Below the pieces are notes generated by a model, which had not been told where the DNA came from, made no database searches, and saw nothing but the letters and a program-made list of their open reading frames with translations. From positions 1-56,242 of the forward strand of contig JABDFK010000005.1 of the NCBI GenBank assembly GCA_013286585.1: DNA of 56,242 nucleotides, read 5' to 3'. Positions 15,374 to 24,214 of this stretch are shown here, one piece after another (the stretch's first letter is position 1; each line of letters opens with the position of its first letter). Position numbers and translations under genes: made by a program. Source of the stretch: Deltaproteobacteria bacterium. GTDB lineage: Bacteria; Bdellovibrionota; Bdellovibrionia; Bdellovibrionales; Bdellovibrionaceae.

Positions 15374-17116
15374 ATGATATTCTTGGGGTTCATGTTGTCA
15401 CCCGAAGTCAAAAGGCTCCTGCAAGAGTTCAAGGATTACAAGCGATTGGTCGTCACTGTCGCCATTTCTGGCATCGCTTGGGCGATCACTGGCGCGGTAT
15501 TGGCCAGTCAGATGAAATCGGTGTTTGACGGGGTTCAAGGCGGTCATCCCGAGGTCGTCAAAGAGCACGTTTTGATCATTCTTCTGGTTTCGCTGACCCA
15601 GGGTCTTGCCCGTTATCTGCATCTCTTCAATATGAATTACTTGAGCGAACTTGTTTGCCAGGGCATCCGCCAGAAACTTCAGATCAAGTTCATGCGTCTG
15701 AATCTGACCTTTCACAACTCCTATTCCGCCGGGGCCGGCGGTCTAATCAGTCGGATTTTGAGTGATATCGTCGTCATTTTTCACGGCCTCCGACTGTTCG
15801 CTGATTTCTTCAGAGCTCCGCTGCAGGCGATTTTAGCCTTGGGCATGCTTTTTTATTTTAACTGGCGACTGACCTTGATCACGGTCGTGGTGCTACCACT
15901 GGTGGTCGGGTTTCTGCGGCTGATCGCCAAATCCATCCGCAAGTTCAGCACCCAAGGCCAAGAAGACCTGGAAAAAATCACCGGCACCATCAAAGAAACC
16001 TTGGACGGAGTCCGCATCATCCAATCCTTCAACTTAGAAAAAGAAATGCGCCAGCGTTTCGAAAACCAATCCTTGGATTATTTGAACTCGCGCCGCCGCA
16101 CTCACAGGTTGATGGAGATCACCGGCCCCGTCACCGAGTTTGTCATGACCGCGGTCATCGTCTTTATCATCGGTCAGTTTGCTTTGGAAATTTCTGAGGG
16201 CAAAGCCACGCTGGGTGATTTCATGGCCTACGTAACAGCACTGCTGATGATGTCCGATCCGGTAAAGAAAATGCAAGAGGCCTATGTCCGCATTCAAGAG
16301 ACGACGTCGGCCGCCCGCCGCGCATTTTCGATGCTCGACGAGGACAGCGAAGTGCCGCAGGACAAAGCTCACAAAAAATTTCCCAAGGACTGGAAAACCA
16401 TCACTTACAAAAATGTTTCCTTCCGCTATGGCAATGATTGGATCTTGCGCCACGTGAATCTGACCATTCATCGCGGCCAGATGGTGGCCTTCGTCGGAGC
16501 CAGCGGCAGTGGTAAGTCAACACTAGTGAATTTACTGGCGCGATTTTTTGATCCCACCGAGGGACAAATTCTGATCGACGATGTCCCCGTCAACGAAATC
16601 GAACTGCACGATCTGCGCGCCAACATTGGCTTGGTCACTCAAGACGTATTCCTCTTCAGCGACACCATCGAGCGCAACGTCTGGGCCGGAGATTTCGAAA
16701 AACCCAATGACCGCGTGGTCGAGTCCGCCAAATTCGCCAACGCCCACGACTTCATCGAAAAAACTCCGAACAAATATAAAAACCGAGTCGGTGACCGTGG
16801 CAATCTTTTGTCCGGCGGTGAAAAGCAACGCGTGTCCATCGCCCGCGCCATTTTCAAAGATGCCCCGATTCTGATTTTGGATGAGGCCACCAGCGCGCTC
16901 GATTCCGTCAACGAAATCGAAGTGCAAAAAGGCCTTGATTCAGCCATGCAAGGACGGACATCTTTAGTGATCGCCCATCGCCTGGCCACCATCGCCCGAG
17001 CCGACGTCATCCACGTCATGCGCCAAGGCCAATTGGTAGAGTCCGGAACTCATCAGGATCTCCTGAAAAATACCGGAGATTATTCGCACCTTTACAAGCT
17101 TCAGTACAACCACTAG
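15374..17116 (+). CDS. msbA: MsbA-like ABC exporter (lipid A / lipid flippase family)
   Basis: The 580-residue half-transporter has six N-terminal membrane helices (about 1-310) and an ATPase domain with Walker A GASGSGKST, signature LSGGEKQR, Walker B ILILDEATSALD and switch His in VIAHRLAT. Length and order fit MsbA and related lipid or drug exporters working as homodimers. GGGGAA precedes ATG 15374; an internal ATG at 15392 with GGGG upstream is also possible. The gene symbol is a best guess, since multidrug homologues look alike. Confidence 0.8.
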   Translation: MIFLGFMLSPEVKRLLQEFKDYKRLVVTVAISGIAWAITGAVLASQMKSVFDGVQGGHPEVVKEHVLIILLVSLTQGLARYLHLFNMNYLSELVCQGIRQKLQIKFMRLNLTFHNSYSAGAGGLISRILSDIVVIFHGLRLFADFFRAPLQAILALGMLFYFNWRLTLITVVVLPLVVGFLRLIAKSIRKFSTQGQEDLEKITGTIKETLDGVRIIQSFNLEKEMRQRFENQSLDYLNSRRRTHRLMEITGPVTEFVMTAVIVFIIGQFALEISEGKATLGDFMAYVTALLMMSDPVKKMQEAYVRIQETTSAARRAFSMLDEDSEVPQDKAHKKFPKDWKTITYKNVSFRYGNDWILRHVNLTIHRGQMVAFVGASGSGKSTLVNLLARFFDPTEGQILIDDVPVNEIELHDLRANIGLVTQDVFLFSDTIERNVWAGDFEKPNDRVVESAKFANAHDFIEKTPNKYKNRVGDRGNLLSGGEKQRVSIARAIFKDAPILILDEATSALDSVNEIEVQKGLDSAMQGRTSLVIAHRLATIARADVIHVMRQGQLVESGTHQDLLKNTGDYSHLYKLQYNH

Positions 17117-17180
17117 TTGAGAGCCATTGACGCACGAAACTAGCCTTCCCTCTGGGTGGTAAAATGCATAGAATTAGGGA

Positions 17181-17690
17181 ATGGACAAAATGTTTGTAGC
17201 TACTTTAATTTTGGTATTCGGTGCAACTTCTAATGCTTCGTCATCGGCCACGGCCGGCGGCGATCCGAAAGACTTATGTTCCGCAGAATCGCAAAAGCAT
17301 TTGTCCTCGCTCACCCTGAAGGGTGAAACGCGTTTCTCTGAATTTCGATACGATCCAACGTCCGCACAGGTAACGGCCGCCGAGTTCACTGATCTGGGCG
17401 CCACGGGCCATGGACGCCATCGCAAGAAGAAAAAGGAAGAAGCCCCTGCCACTCCACAGTTTGGTGAAATGTTGGTGATGAATGCACAAGCCAAGGAGCA
17501 ATCCGGTGGCTGGCGCAACTTAGTTCTTCACTGCGGAGTGCACAAGGGTAAGATCGCGACGTTCACTTATGAAATTATGTCAATGGCTGATGGCTCTGCA
17601 GCCCCACCGAAAGCGGCTGCTACTACGGCCGCGGCAGCTCCGGCTGCTACGACACCCGCCACTGCACCGGTGGCGAATCAAAATCCGTAG
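17181..17690 (+). CDS. Exported protein with Ala/Pro-rich tail
   Basis: The 169-residue protein has a short signal peptide (cleavage near TSNASS) and two Cys (in DLCSAESQK and LHCGVHK) likely joined by a disulfide. A basic patch RHRKKKKEE sits in the middle and the last about 40 residues are Ala/Thr/Pro-rich, a flexible tail. No family is recognised. Confidence 0.65.
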   Translation: MDKMFVATLILVFGATSNASSSATAGGDPKDLCSAESQKHLSSLTLKGETRFSEFRYDPTSAQVTAAEFTDLGATGHGRHRKKKKEEAPATPQFGEMLVMNAQAKEQSGGWRNLVLHCGVHKGKIATFTYEIMSMADGSAAPPKAAATTAAAAPAATTPATAPVANQNP

Positions 17691-17711
17691 CCCGCACCCA
17701 CATATTTTTGT

Positions 17712-17814
17712 GATCTTTCCCAGTTCGGAAAAAATGCACTCGCTTGTGATTTAATTTGTTTTCAAATCGAAAAGAAATGACTGCGGACCCTGATTTGCCG
17801 AACTGGGAAAGATC
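17712..17814. repeat. Long-range 17-bp perfect inverted repeat between convergent genes
   Basis: GATCTTTCCCAGTTCGG (17712-17728) and CCGAACTGGGAAAGATC (17798-17814) are perfect complements separated by 69 bp that holds a smaller GATTT/AAATC hairpin. The element sits between the 3' ends of two convergent genes. No target-site duplication is seen. It may be a two-way terminator/processing structure or a small terminal-repeat element. Confidence 0.8.
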
Positions 17815-17834
17815 GGAAAATAGGGCCCTGACTA

Positions 17835-19283
17835 TCAGTTGGCGCGAACTCCGCCCTCTTTGCACATTTGAACTAGAGTCTTTTTATCGGCGTCGTTACC
17901 ATGTCGGTGAAAAACTCCGTGCCAGAATCCATCTTTTTTCTCAGAGCCTGGAGCTTGCTCAACACCACAACCTTGAATTTGGCTGAATTGATCAGAGATC
18001 ATCGTTCGATGTAAGGTCACGCGTTGTTGATTCAAGTCTTGCTCCGCTTTGACGCGATCAATGGAGGCAGCCGTGATCTGTATATGAGCCTGCAGGACCG
18101 CGTCCAAATTAGTATACCCCATCTCATAACTCTGCTTAGTGCTGTCATACACATCTAACAGAGCTTGTTCGGCAGCGACCGCCAGCTTCAGTTGTTGCTC
18201 GGCATCGTTGACGCTGCCAATGACGCCTTCCAAAGCTTGAGTGATCTGTCGAGTTAACGCTACTTTCTGCAATTTTACTGAATCGATATTAGTCTCTGCC
18301 AGAGAAATATTGGGGAAAATATCAAATCCAAAATGGAACCCCAGTCCGCCCGTCATATTGCCAAAGGACGCGGACTTACCACTACTACCCGATGACCCCA
18401 AGGTGGCTGAATTCATAAAACCAAATTCCGCGGAAAGCTTGTTCGCTTGAGCAGCCTTGAGCAGATAATCCAGCTGGTGATTCTCTGGAGCTACTGATGC
18501 AGCCTGTGTTACCGCGTCTTCCACCGGCTTAGTTTCCCAAGAAGAACCCGGCATATTAGAAAGATCAAATTTAATTTTCGTCGACAACGGGAATCCCATT
18601 ACCTGACGTAGCGCTGGAGTGTCCGTATGATCCACGATCTCTGCCATCTGTAACGCGGGAACTTGCGCCAACTGAGCATTGGCTAAAAGCGTCTTCAAAT
18701 CGTTGGGGTTGACTGATCCAGGACCAAGTACGTCTGATTCAGTTTTCTTATCATGATAAATTTCCATCAGGTCATCTGTTTGTCGTTGGTATATTTGTTC
18801 CAGCTGCATATCCGCTAAAACAGTGTAATACATCGCCAGAGTCGAACTATACACATTGAGTTCAAGAATTTTGTAGGCCACTTTTTCGGCATTGAACTGA
18901 TCCGTCGCCGCATCCATATTGAACCAATTGGATGGAAACAAAAATGGCAGTAGAAATTGAATCTCAGAGATCAAGAAACCGGGACCACTCGAAATCATTA
19001 CATTCAGATTCAACGATGGTAACAGCTTAGCCCTGCTAATATTCATCTGCTGTTTGGCCGCCTCGACGGCGTTGAGTTCTTGATCTAAAGAGATATCATT
19101 TTCTAGAACTTGATGACGGAGAAATTCTGGATTCACCGTGACTGATCCTGGAGCCGGCGCCACAGGCGCTGGCGCGGTCACTGCGGGCGGTTGCGGCTTG
19201 GTCCTTGCCAAGGCTGTTGAACCGTTCACAGAAACCAGTGCGACCATCAGTAAAACGAGAGATCCGTGGATTGAATTGAACAT
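17835..19283 (-). CDS. TolC-family outer-membrane channel (divergent)
   Basis: The 482-residue protein has a signal peptide (to ALA near 25), a Pro/Ala-rich linker and then long helical segments with heptads (LDQELNAVEAAKQQMNISRAKLLPSLNLNV and SYEMGYTNLDAVLQAHIQITAAS), the pattern of outer-membrane efflux proteins. ATG 19283 is chosen because GGGAGA lies 6 bases upstream. It is last of the lipoprotein-TolC pair at 20301-17835 that follows the RND operon. Confidence 0.75.
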   Translation of the reverse strand: MFNSIHGSLVLLMVALVSVNGSTALARTKPQPPAVTAPAPVAPAPGSVTVNPEFLRHQVLENDISLDQELNAVEAAKQQMNISRAKLLPSLNLNVMISSGPGFLISEIQFLLPFLFPSNWFNMDAATDQFNAEKVAYKILELNVYSSTLAMYYTVLADMQLEQIYQRQTDDLMEIYHDKKTESDVLGPGSVNPNDLKTLLANAQLAQVPALQMAEIVDHTDTPALRQVMGFPLSTKIKFDLSNMPGSSWETKPVEDAVTQAASVAPENHQLDYLLKAAQANKLSAEFGFMNSATLGSSGSSGKSASFGNMTGGLGFHFGFDIFPNISLAETNIDSVKLQKVALTRQITQALEGVIGSVNDAEQQLKLAVAAEQALLDVYDSTKQSYEMGYTNLDAVLQAHIQITAASIDRVKAEQDLNQQRVTLHRTMISDQFSQIQGCGVEQAPGSEKKDGFWHGVFHRHGNDADKKTLVQMCKEGGVRAN

Positions 19284-19299
19284 GTATAATCTCCCGATT

Positions 19300-20301
19300 T
19301 TATTTGATTTTAGCTGTTGTCGGAGCCATATCGACTTCAATGACTTCGCCCGCGCCCTCTACCGTGCAATGCCAGCCACTAACACCATCAGCTCCTATGC
19401 CAGAACACTTTAAAATTTCATCGAAATTAGCTCCGTTGCTGAGCGTAGCTATGCCGCTCAATTGATTGCTATTGTCATCGACAAAGGTATTTTGATAAGA
19501 AAAGGATATCATCGGGGGAGTGGGTATACCCAGATTGAAATTGACTGACACCAATCGCTGGGGATTTAGAATCCTCAACAACTGCTGTTGAGGATTTGAG
19601 GACGGAGGTCGAACAGTCATGGTGGCGGTTCGAGTAACACCATGAGAAGGATAGGTCCCAGAGTATGTACGACTGTCTCCAGCCAGTTGCCTGACCCGCT
19701 CTCCTTTTGAATCGACAATACCGTGCTTGGCTTTCGGCGTACCCACCGATAGATCTAATCTGGCGCCATATTTTTCTTGGCCATCCATATATATCTCTCC
19801 CACAAAACGTCCGGCATTAATGGTTCCAGTAATGACGATGTTCTTAGAATTCTGAGGGAGGTTGCTTTCATCCACCACAGGGATTTGCACAGAGAAATCT
19901 CCCGTATCTGGATTGAAATAACCCGGATTTGCTTGATTGGGTGGAACGGTGTTATCGGACTTTCCACGGTAGTCCAATGACACCTGGATCAAAGGCTTTT
20001 GTTGGGGCGTCATACCGTCGGGTCCAGTTTGTGGAACACTCACCACCTTGACTGTCATACCCAGGGACCCAAGGGATTTGCCATCCAGTTTTGAGTTCAT
20101 TGTTCCCCAAAAATCTCCTTTGGCTGCATAGGCCTGACCCATCAGTCTTTTGGCCTCGTCGGCTTGGAACTTAGCAAGGTCTTTATCCCGAGCACAACCG
20201 CTCAAGATCACCGCTGCGCTAGCTAGAACCAACACAGCCGCTCTTTGTGACAAGACATTTTTTCCGAAAAATATTTGATTAATTTTGTTAAGTGTATTCA
20301 T
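19300..20301 (-). CDS. Lipoprotein of unknown function
   Basis: The 333-residue protein has a lipobox VILSGC with the lipidated Cys at about residue 36. The mature chain is beta-rich with repeated TVKV/TMTV-type strands and no recognised domain. It lies 16 bp upstream of the TolC-like gene on the same strand, so the two are coupled. It is not a membrane-fusion protein: no paired coiled coil or lipoyl motif is visible. Confidence 0.7.
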   Translation of the reverse strand: MNTLNKINQIFFGKNVLSQRAAVLVLASAAVILSGCARDKDLAKFQADEAKRLMGQAYAAKGDFWGTMNSKLDGKSLGSLGMTVKVVSVPQTGPDGMTPQQKPLIQVSLDYRGKSDNTVPPNQANPGYFNPDTGDFSVQIPVVDESNLPQNSKNIVITGTINAGRFVGEIYMDGQEKYGARLDLSVGTPKAKHGIVDSKGERVRQLAGDSRTYSGTYPSHGVTRTATMTVRPPSSNPQQQLLRILNPQRLVSVNFNLGIPTPPMISFSYQNTFVDDNSNQLSGIATLSNGANFDEILKCSGIGADGVSGWHCTVEGAGEVIEVDMAPTTAKIK

Positions 20302-20471
20302 GGCCCAAAGATTTAGTCCTAGAGGGAATTTCTGTCAAGACTGTTAATAAAGTTAATCGTTTAGGCTGTGGTCTTGGCGTTTTCTACAGACGTGTAACTG
20401 TAATAATTACCCGCAATCTTTTGCTGTCCCGTCGGCGGTCGATCTATAACTCCGCAAAACCCTTTGCGAAG

Positions 20472-20837
20472 TCAAAATCGAGTAGAGCCACCGGCTTTGT
20501 TTCTAACTCGCCTTAAAAGCGCGATGTAAATATGACTCGGAAATAGCAGAAACAACGACGAGATCAACAATCCCAGTCCGATATTGGAAAATTTTTTATC
20601 CAGATCGATCGCCTGTAGAATAAAGGCGCCTGTGAGGAATAAGCATCCGAGCAAATGGGTAGAGATCAATACCGCCCGCCTCACTTTGGAAAATCCAAAA
20701 TCTAGGAACTCGACCCAGCGTGCGGCCCCGGCGATCAGAAATGCCAGTGCAATCGCCAGCAGTGCTAGGCTTTCCCACTTGGTCACAGCGTCTTCGTGCC
20801 AAATTCGAAAGAGCATCACATGCAACTCATGAATCAT
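20472..20837 (-). CDS. Small membrane protein, paralogue of 27468-27800
   Basis: The 121-residue protein has four hydrophobic segments. Parts such as AGAARWVEFLDFGF, ISSLFLLFPSHIYIALLRR align with VGVTRVVEFKDLDF and LAAVFSLFPLHIYLAIRRK in the protein at 27468. Its ATG overlaps the stop of the upstream RND gene (ATGA), so the two are translated together. The function is unknown; an RND accessory subunit is plausible. Confidence 0.7.
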   Translation of the reverse strand: MIHELHVMLFRIWHEDAVTKWESLALLAIALAFLIAGAARWVEFLDFGFSKVRRAVLISTHLLGCLFLTGAFILQAIDLDKKFSNIGLGLLISSLFLLFPSHIYIALLRRVRNKAGGSTRF

Positions 20838-23800
20838 TGCACCGCCAATGCCGGCTGTAGGTTTTTAGTCTCCAGCGTATCTGGGCGTTCGAACCTGGTT
20901 AGCAAACTGTAGACCACGGGAACCACAAACAACGTCAAGAATGTCGAGGCGATCACGCCACCGATGATGGCGATGGCCATGGGGATCGTGGTTTCTGCTC
21001 CGGGTCCGATGGACAAAGCTTCGGGCAAGGCGCCGGCCACTGTCGCGACTGAGGTCATTAGGATTGGGCGCAGCCTCACCGGGCAAGCTTTCAGCAAAGC
21101 CTCGCGCACATCTAGTCCCTCGGCGCGCACTTGATTGGTGAAATCCACAAGCAGGATGGAATTCTTTTTCACGATTCCCATCAGTAGGATGAAACCGATC
21201 ATGCTGAAGATGTTAATGGATTGGTGAAAGATCAAGAGTCCTAGGAAAGCTCCGCTAAAACTGAACGGCAAGGCCATCAGCACCGTCACCGGATGGATGA
21301 AACTATTGAACTGTGAGGCCAGCACCATGTACGAGACCACTAAGCCTAAGAACATGGCCCACAGAAGACTCTGGAAGGTTTCACGAAAACTCTGCGAGCT
21401 GCCCGTCATTTTCAGTGTGTAACCGGAGGGCAATGATTCGCGGGCCAATTTTTCGACGCCGATCATGGCCTGATTTTGCGACACTCCCGGCGCTGGATTG
21501 GCGTACACCGTGATTGCTCGCGCCCGGTTCAAGCGCGAAATCACCATTAAACTTGGGCGAATTTGCAGATCAACCAAGTTTGAAAGCGCCACCATTTCAC
21601 CGCGGTTGTTGCGAATTTTGATGCGCTCTAGATCGGGAATCTGTTTGCGCTGGTCGGCCATCAGGCGCAGCTCTATTTGGTAGCGATGGTGATCTTTGCT
21701 GTACTCGTTTTCATGATTCAGAATCGAACCGCCGACCAAGGAATTGATCACCGCAGTGAGCGTGTCCAGAGGAACGCCCGCGGCTGCCAACTTGTCACGA
21801 TTGGGGGTGAGCTGCACTTCCGGCATCCCCGGCTGAATATCGGTGTTGGTGTCAGTCACCAAACCGCTCTCGCGCATTTTGCCCATAACGCTGCCTGCGA
21901 CCTCGTTTAATTTTTCCCAGTTGGGTCCTTGAATGATGAACTCTACCGGAAATCCGCGACCGGCGGCGAATCCACGCAAGGACATATCTTGAATGGTGAT
22001 TTGCATTCCCTGTTTGCCGCCGCGGCCGCCCCATTTTCCGTGGCCTCCGCCTTCAGTGGGATTGTCAGGAACTTTTCCATCTTTTGATTCGGCGATGACG
22101 CCCCGAAAGGTTTTGACGGTCTCTGCGGTCGCCGTATCAGCGCCCGGCGGAGTGGCTGCTGCGGTTTCTTTCCATGATTTTTTATCCATTGGCGTGGCGG
22201 TGCCGACTTTGTCTCGATGAGTAGCTCCCACGGATTCCTGGGCTCCGGGCTCTAGGCCCTTGGTCGGACCCTTCGTGAGCTCCTTTAACTCTTCACGAAA
22301 TTTATTGATGATCTCTGTCTGGGAGAGCTTCCTTTTGTTCCGATCCACAAGCGATACGAAAGCCTGCCCCTGATTGACCGCATCGCCACCGAAACCTCCG
22401 ACGGCGCTGAAAACTCCGATCACTTCGGGTTGTTTGCTTAAGTAGTCCTCCACCTGGTGAATCTTATCATTGGTGACGCCCAGGGCGGTGCCCACTGGAA
22501 GCTTAAACCTCATCATGAACATGGATTGATCTTGCGGGGGCATCATTTCACCAGGCAGAAATTTCGCCGTAATCATGCTGGCCGCAAAAATAAGCAGCGT
22601 GACCGCGCAGGTTTTCAAACGATGATCTAGCAGCACCTTCAGCACACTCTGGTACCGATGTGCCAATTGGACAAAAAATCTTTCGACAAATCCGGCAAGA
22701 CCTGTGGGATGGGGATTGACCGTCAAATAGCGCGAACAACGCATCGGCGTCAGGGTCAAGGCCTCTAACAGCGACAACAGCACCGCCGCGGTCACCGTGA
22801 TTCCGTATTGCAGAAAGTATTTTCCGATGACCCCACTCATGAAAACCACCGGCAAGAAAATGGCAACCACAGCGATGGTGGCCGCCAAGGCGGCGAAGGT
22901 GATTTCATTAGAGCCATTGATTGCGGCCTCTCGCTTTCCCTGACCCATCTCGCGATGGCGCACAATATTTTCCAGCATCATGATGGCATCATCAACGACG
23001 ATACCAATAGCCAAACTGAGCCCCAGCAGCGTGAAAGTGTTCAGGGTGAATTTGAAAAAATAGAAAACCGTGAAAGTACCGATGATCGAAGTCGGAATCG
23101 ACATCAAGACATTGAGCGTGGAGGTCCACGATCCCAAAAATAGATAACACACCAAGGAAGTCAAAATCGCAGAGAGCACCAGCGTGAACAGCAACTGATC
23201 CACCGACTGCTGGATGAACCTGGTGTTGTCGGAACGCACATCCAGATGATAACCCTTTTTGATCGTCGGTTCGATGAGCTTCAGTTTTGCCCGGACCAAT
23301 TTGGCCACTTCCACAGCATTGGAGCCATGCTGTTTGAGAATCCCCAGCGCCACCGTGCGATGACTATTAAAGCGCGCGATCCGACGCACGTCCATGACCC
23401 CCTCTTCGACAGTGGCCACATCATGCAAATAGGATCTTTTGAAATTGGGTCCCAGCTTGGTGCGCGAATTGACCGTGATGTTGCCGAACTCTTCAGGCGT
23501 GGTGGCCTCGCCCATGACACGAACATTGTATTCGGTGGTGGAGTTTTCTAAGCGGCCCGAAGGAAGTTCCTGATGTCCGGTGGAAATGGAATTCAGTAAA
23601 TCATCCGAGGTCAGTTGCCGCTGATCCATTTTATCTAAATCCACCCATAGCCGAAGCGCCGGATCCACATAGCCCGCTAAGGCCACGTTGCCCACACCAT
23701 CCAGCACCGTGAACTGATCATACAAAGTGTTTCGTGCGTACATCATTAAATCGATGGGGCGCTCGTCCGGATTGTCAGAGGTCAGCGCTAACCACAGAAT

Positions 23801-24214
23801 GGGCTGGTCCTCTGGATTGCTTTTTCTGAGCGTCGGTGGATTGAGGTTATTCGGTAAAACATTCTTCACCTGATTGATTTTATTTTGGATCTCTTGCATG
23901 GATTCGTCGATGTCGCGATTGAGTTCAAATTCCACCGCAATGGAACCTGAACCTTGACTGGCCGACGAGGTCACGCTGCGGATGCCATCGATCTCCATAA
24001 TGGCATCTTCGACCGTATCTAGAACTTGGCTTTCCATCACTCCGGGTGCTGCACCCGGAAGACTCATTGAAACACTGACGACTGGAAAATCCACGTCGGG
24101 CAGCTGACTGATTCCCAGGCGATGAAACGAAATCAAACCGAACAGCACGATCGCAGCCATAAGCATCCAAGCAAACACCGGCCGTCGAATAGAAATCTCA
24201 GGAAGACTACTCAT
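20834..24214 (-). CDS. RND-family efflux permease with Gly-rich insertion
   Basis: At 1126 residues it is about 80 longer than the usual AcrB/MdtC class. The start RRPVFAWMLMAAIVLFGLISF and motifs GIVVDDAIMMLENI (proton-relay Asp pair in helix 4) and GIVKKNSILLVDF are typical. The extra length is an Ala/Thr/Gly-rich, low-complexity insertion at about residues 648-740 (includes GGGHGKWGGRGGKQG) in the periplasmic part; the sister protein lacks it. It follows the sister RND gene with a 4-bp overlap, so they may form a mixed trimer like MdtB/MdtC. Confidence 0.92.
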   Translation of the reverse strand: MSSLPEISIRRPVFAWMLMAAIVLFGLISFHRLGISQLPDVDFPVVSVSMSLPGAAPGVMESQVLDTVEDAIMEIDGIRSVTSSASQGSGSIAVEFELNRDIDESMQEIQNKINQVKNVLPNNLNPPTLRKSNPEDQPILWLALTSDNPDERPIDLMMYARNTLYDQFTVLDGVGNVALAGYVDPALRLWVDLDKMDQRQLTSDDLLNSISTGHQELPSGRLENSTTEYNVRVMGEATTPEEFGNITVNSRTKLGPNFKRSYLHDVATVEEGVMDVRRIARFNSHRTVALGILKQHGSNAVEVAKLVRAKLKLIEPTIKKGYHLDVRSDNTRFIQQSVDQLLFTLVLSAILTSLVCYLFLGSWTSTLNVLMSIPTSIIGTFTVFYFFKFTLNTFTLLGLSLAIGIVVDDAIMMLENIVRHREMGQGKREAAINGSNEITFAALAATIAVVAIFLPVVFMSGVIGKYFLQYGITVTAAVLLSLLEALTLTPMRCSRYLTVNPHPTGLAGFVERFFVQLAHRYQSVLKVLLDHRLKTCAVTLLIFAASMITAKFLPGEMMPPQDQSMFMMRFKLPVGTALGVTNDKIHQVEDYLSKQPEVIGVFSAVGGFGGDAVNQGQAFVSLVDRNKRKLSQTEIINKFREELKELTKGPTKGLEPGAQESVGATHRDKVGTATPMDKKSWKETAAATPPGADTATAETVKTFRGVIAESKDGKVPDNPTEGGGHGKWGGRGGKQGMQITIQDMSLRGFAAGRGFPVEFIIQGPNWEKLNEVAGSVMGKMRESGLVTDTNTDIQPGMPEVQLTPNRDKLAAAGVPLDTLTAVINSLVGGSILNHENEYSKDHHRYQIELRLMADQRKQIPDLERIKIRNNRGEMVALSNLVDLQIRPSLMVISRLNRARAITVYANPAPGVSQNQAMIGVEKLARESLPSGYTLKMTGSSQSFRETFQSLLWAMFLGLVVSYMVLASQFNSFIHPVTVLMALPFSFSGAFLGLLIFHQSINIFSMIGFILLMGIVKKNSILLVDFTNQVRAEGLDVREALLKACPVRLRPILMTSVATVAGALPEALSIGPGAETTIPMAIAIIGGVIASTFLTLFVVPVVYSLLTRFERPDTLETKNLQPALAVQ

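Noticed and set aside
19300..20301. Lipoprotein as the missing RND adaptor
   Set aside because: It lacks the paired coiled-coil hairpin and lipoyl/beta-barrel order of HlyD/AcrA proteins.
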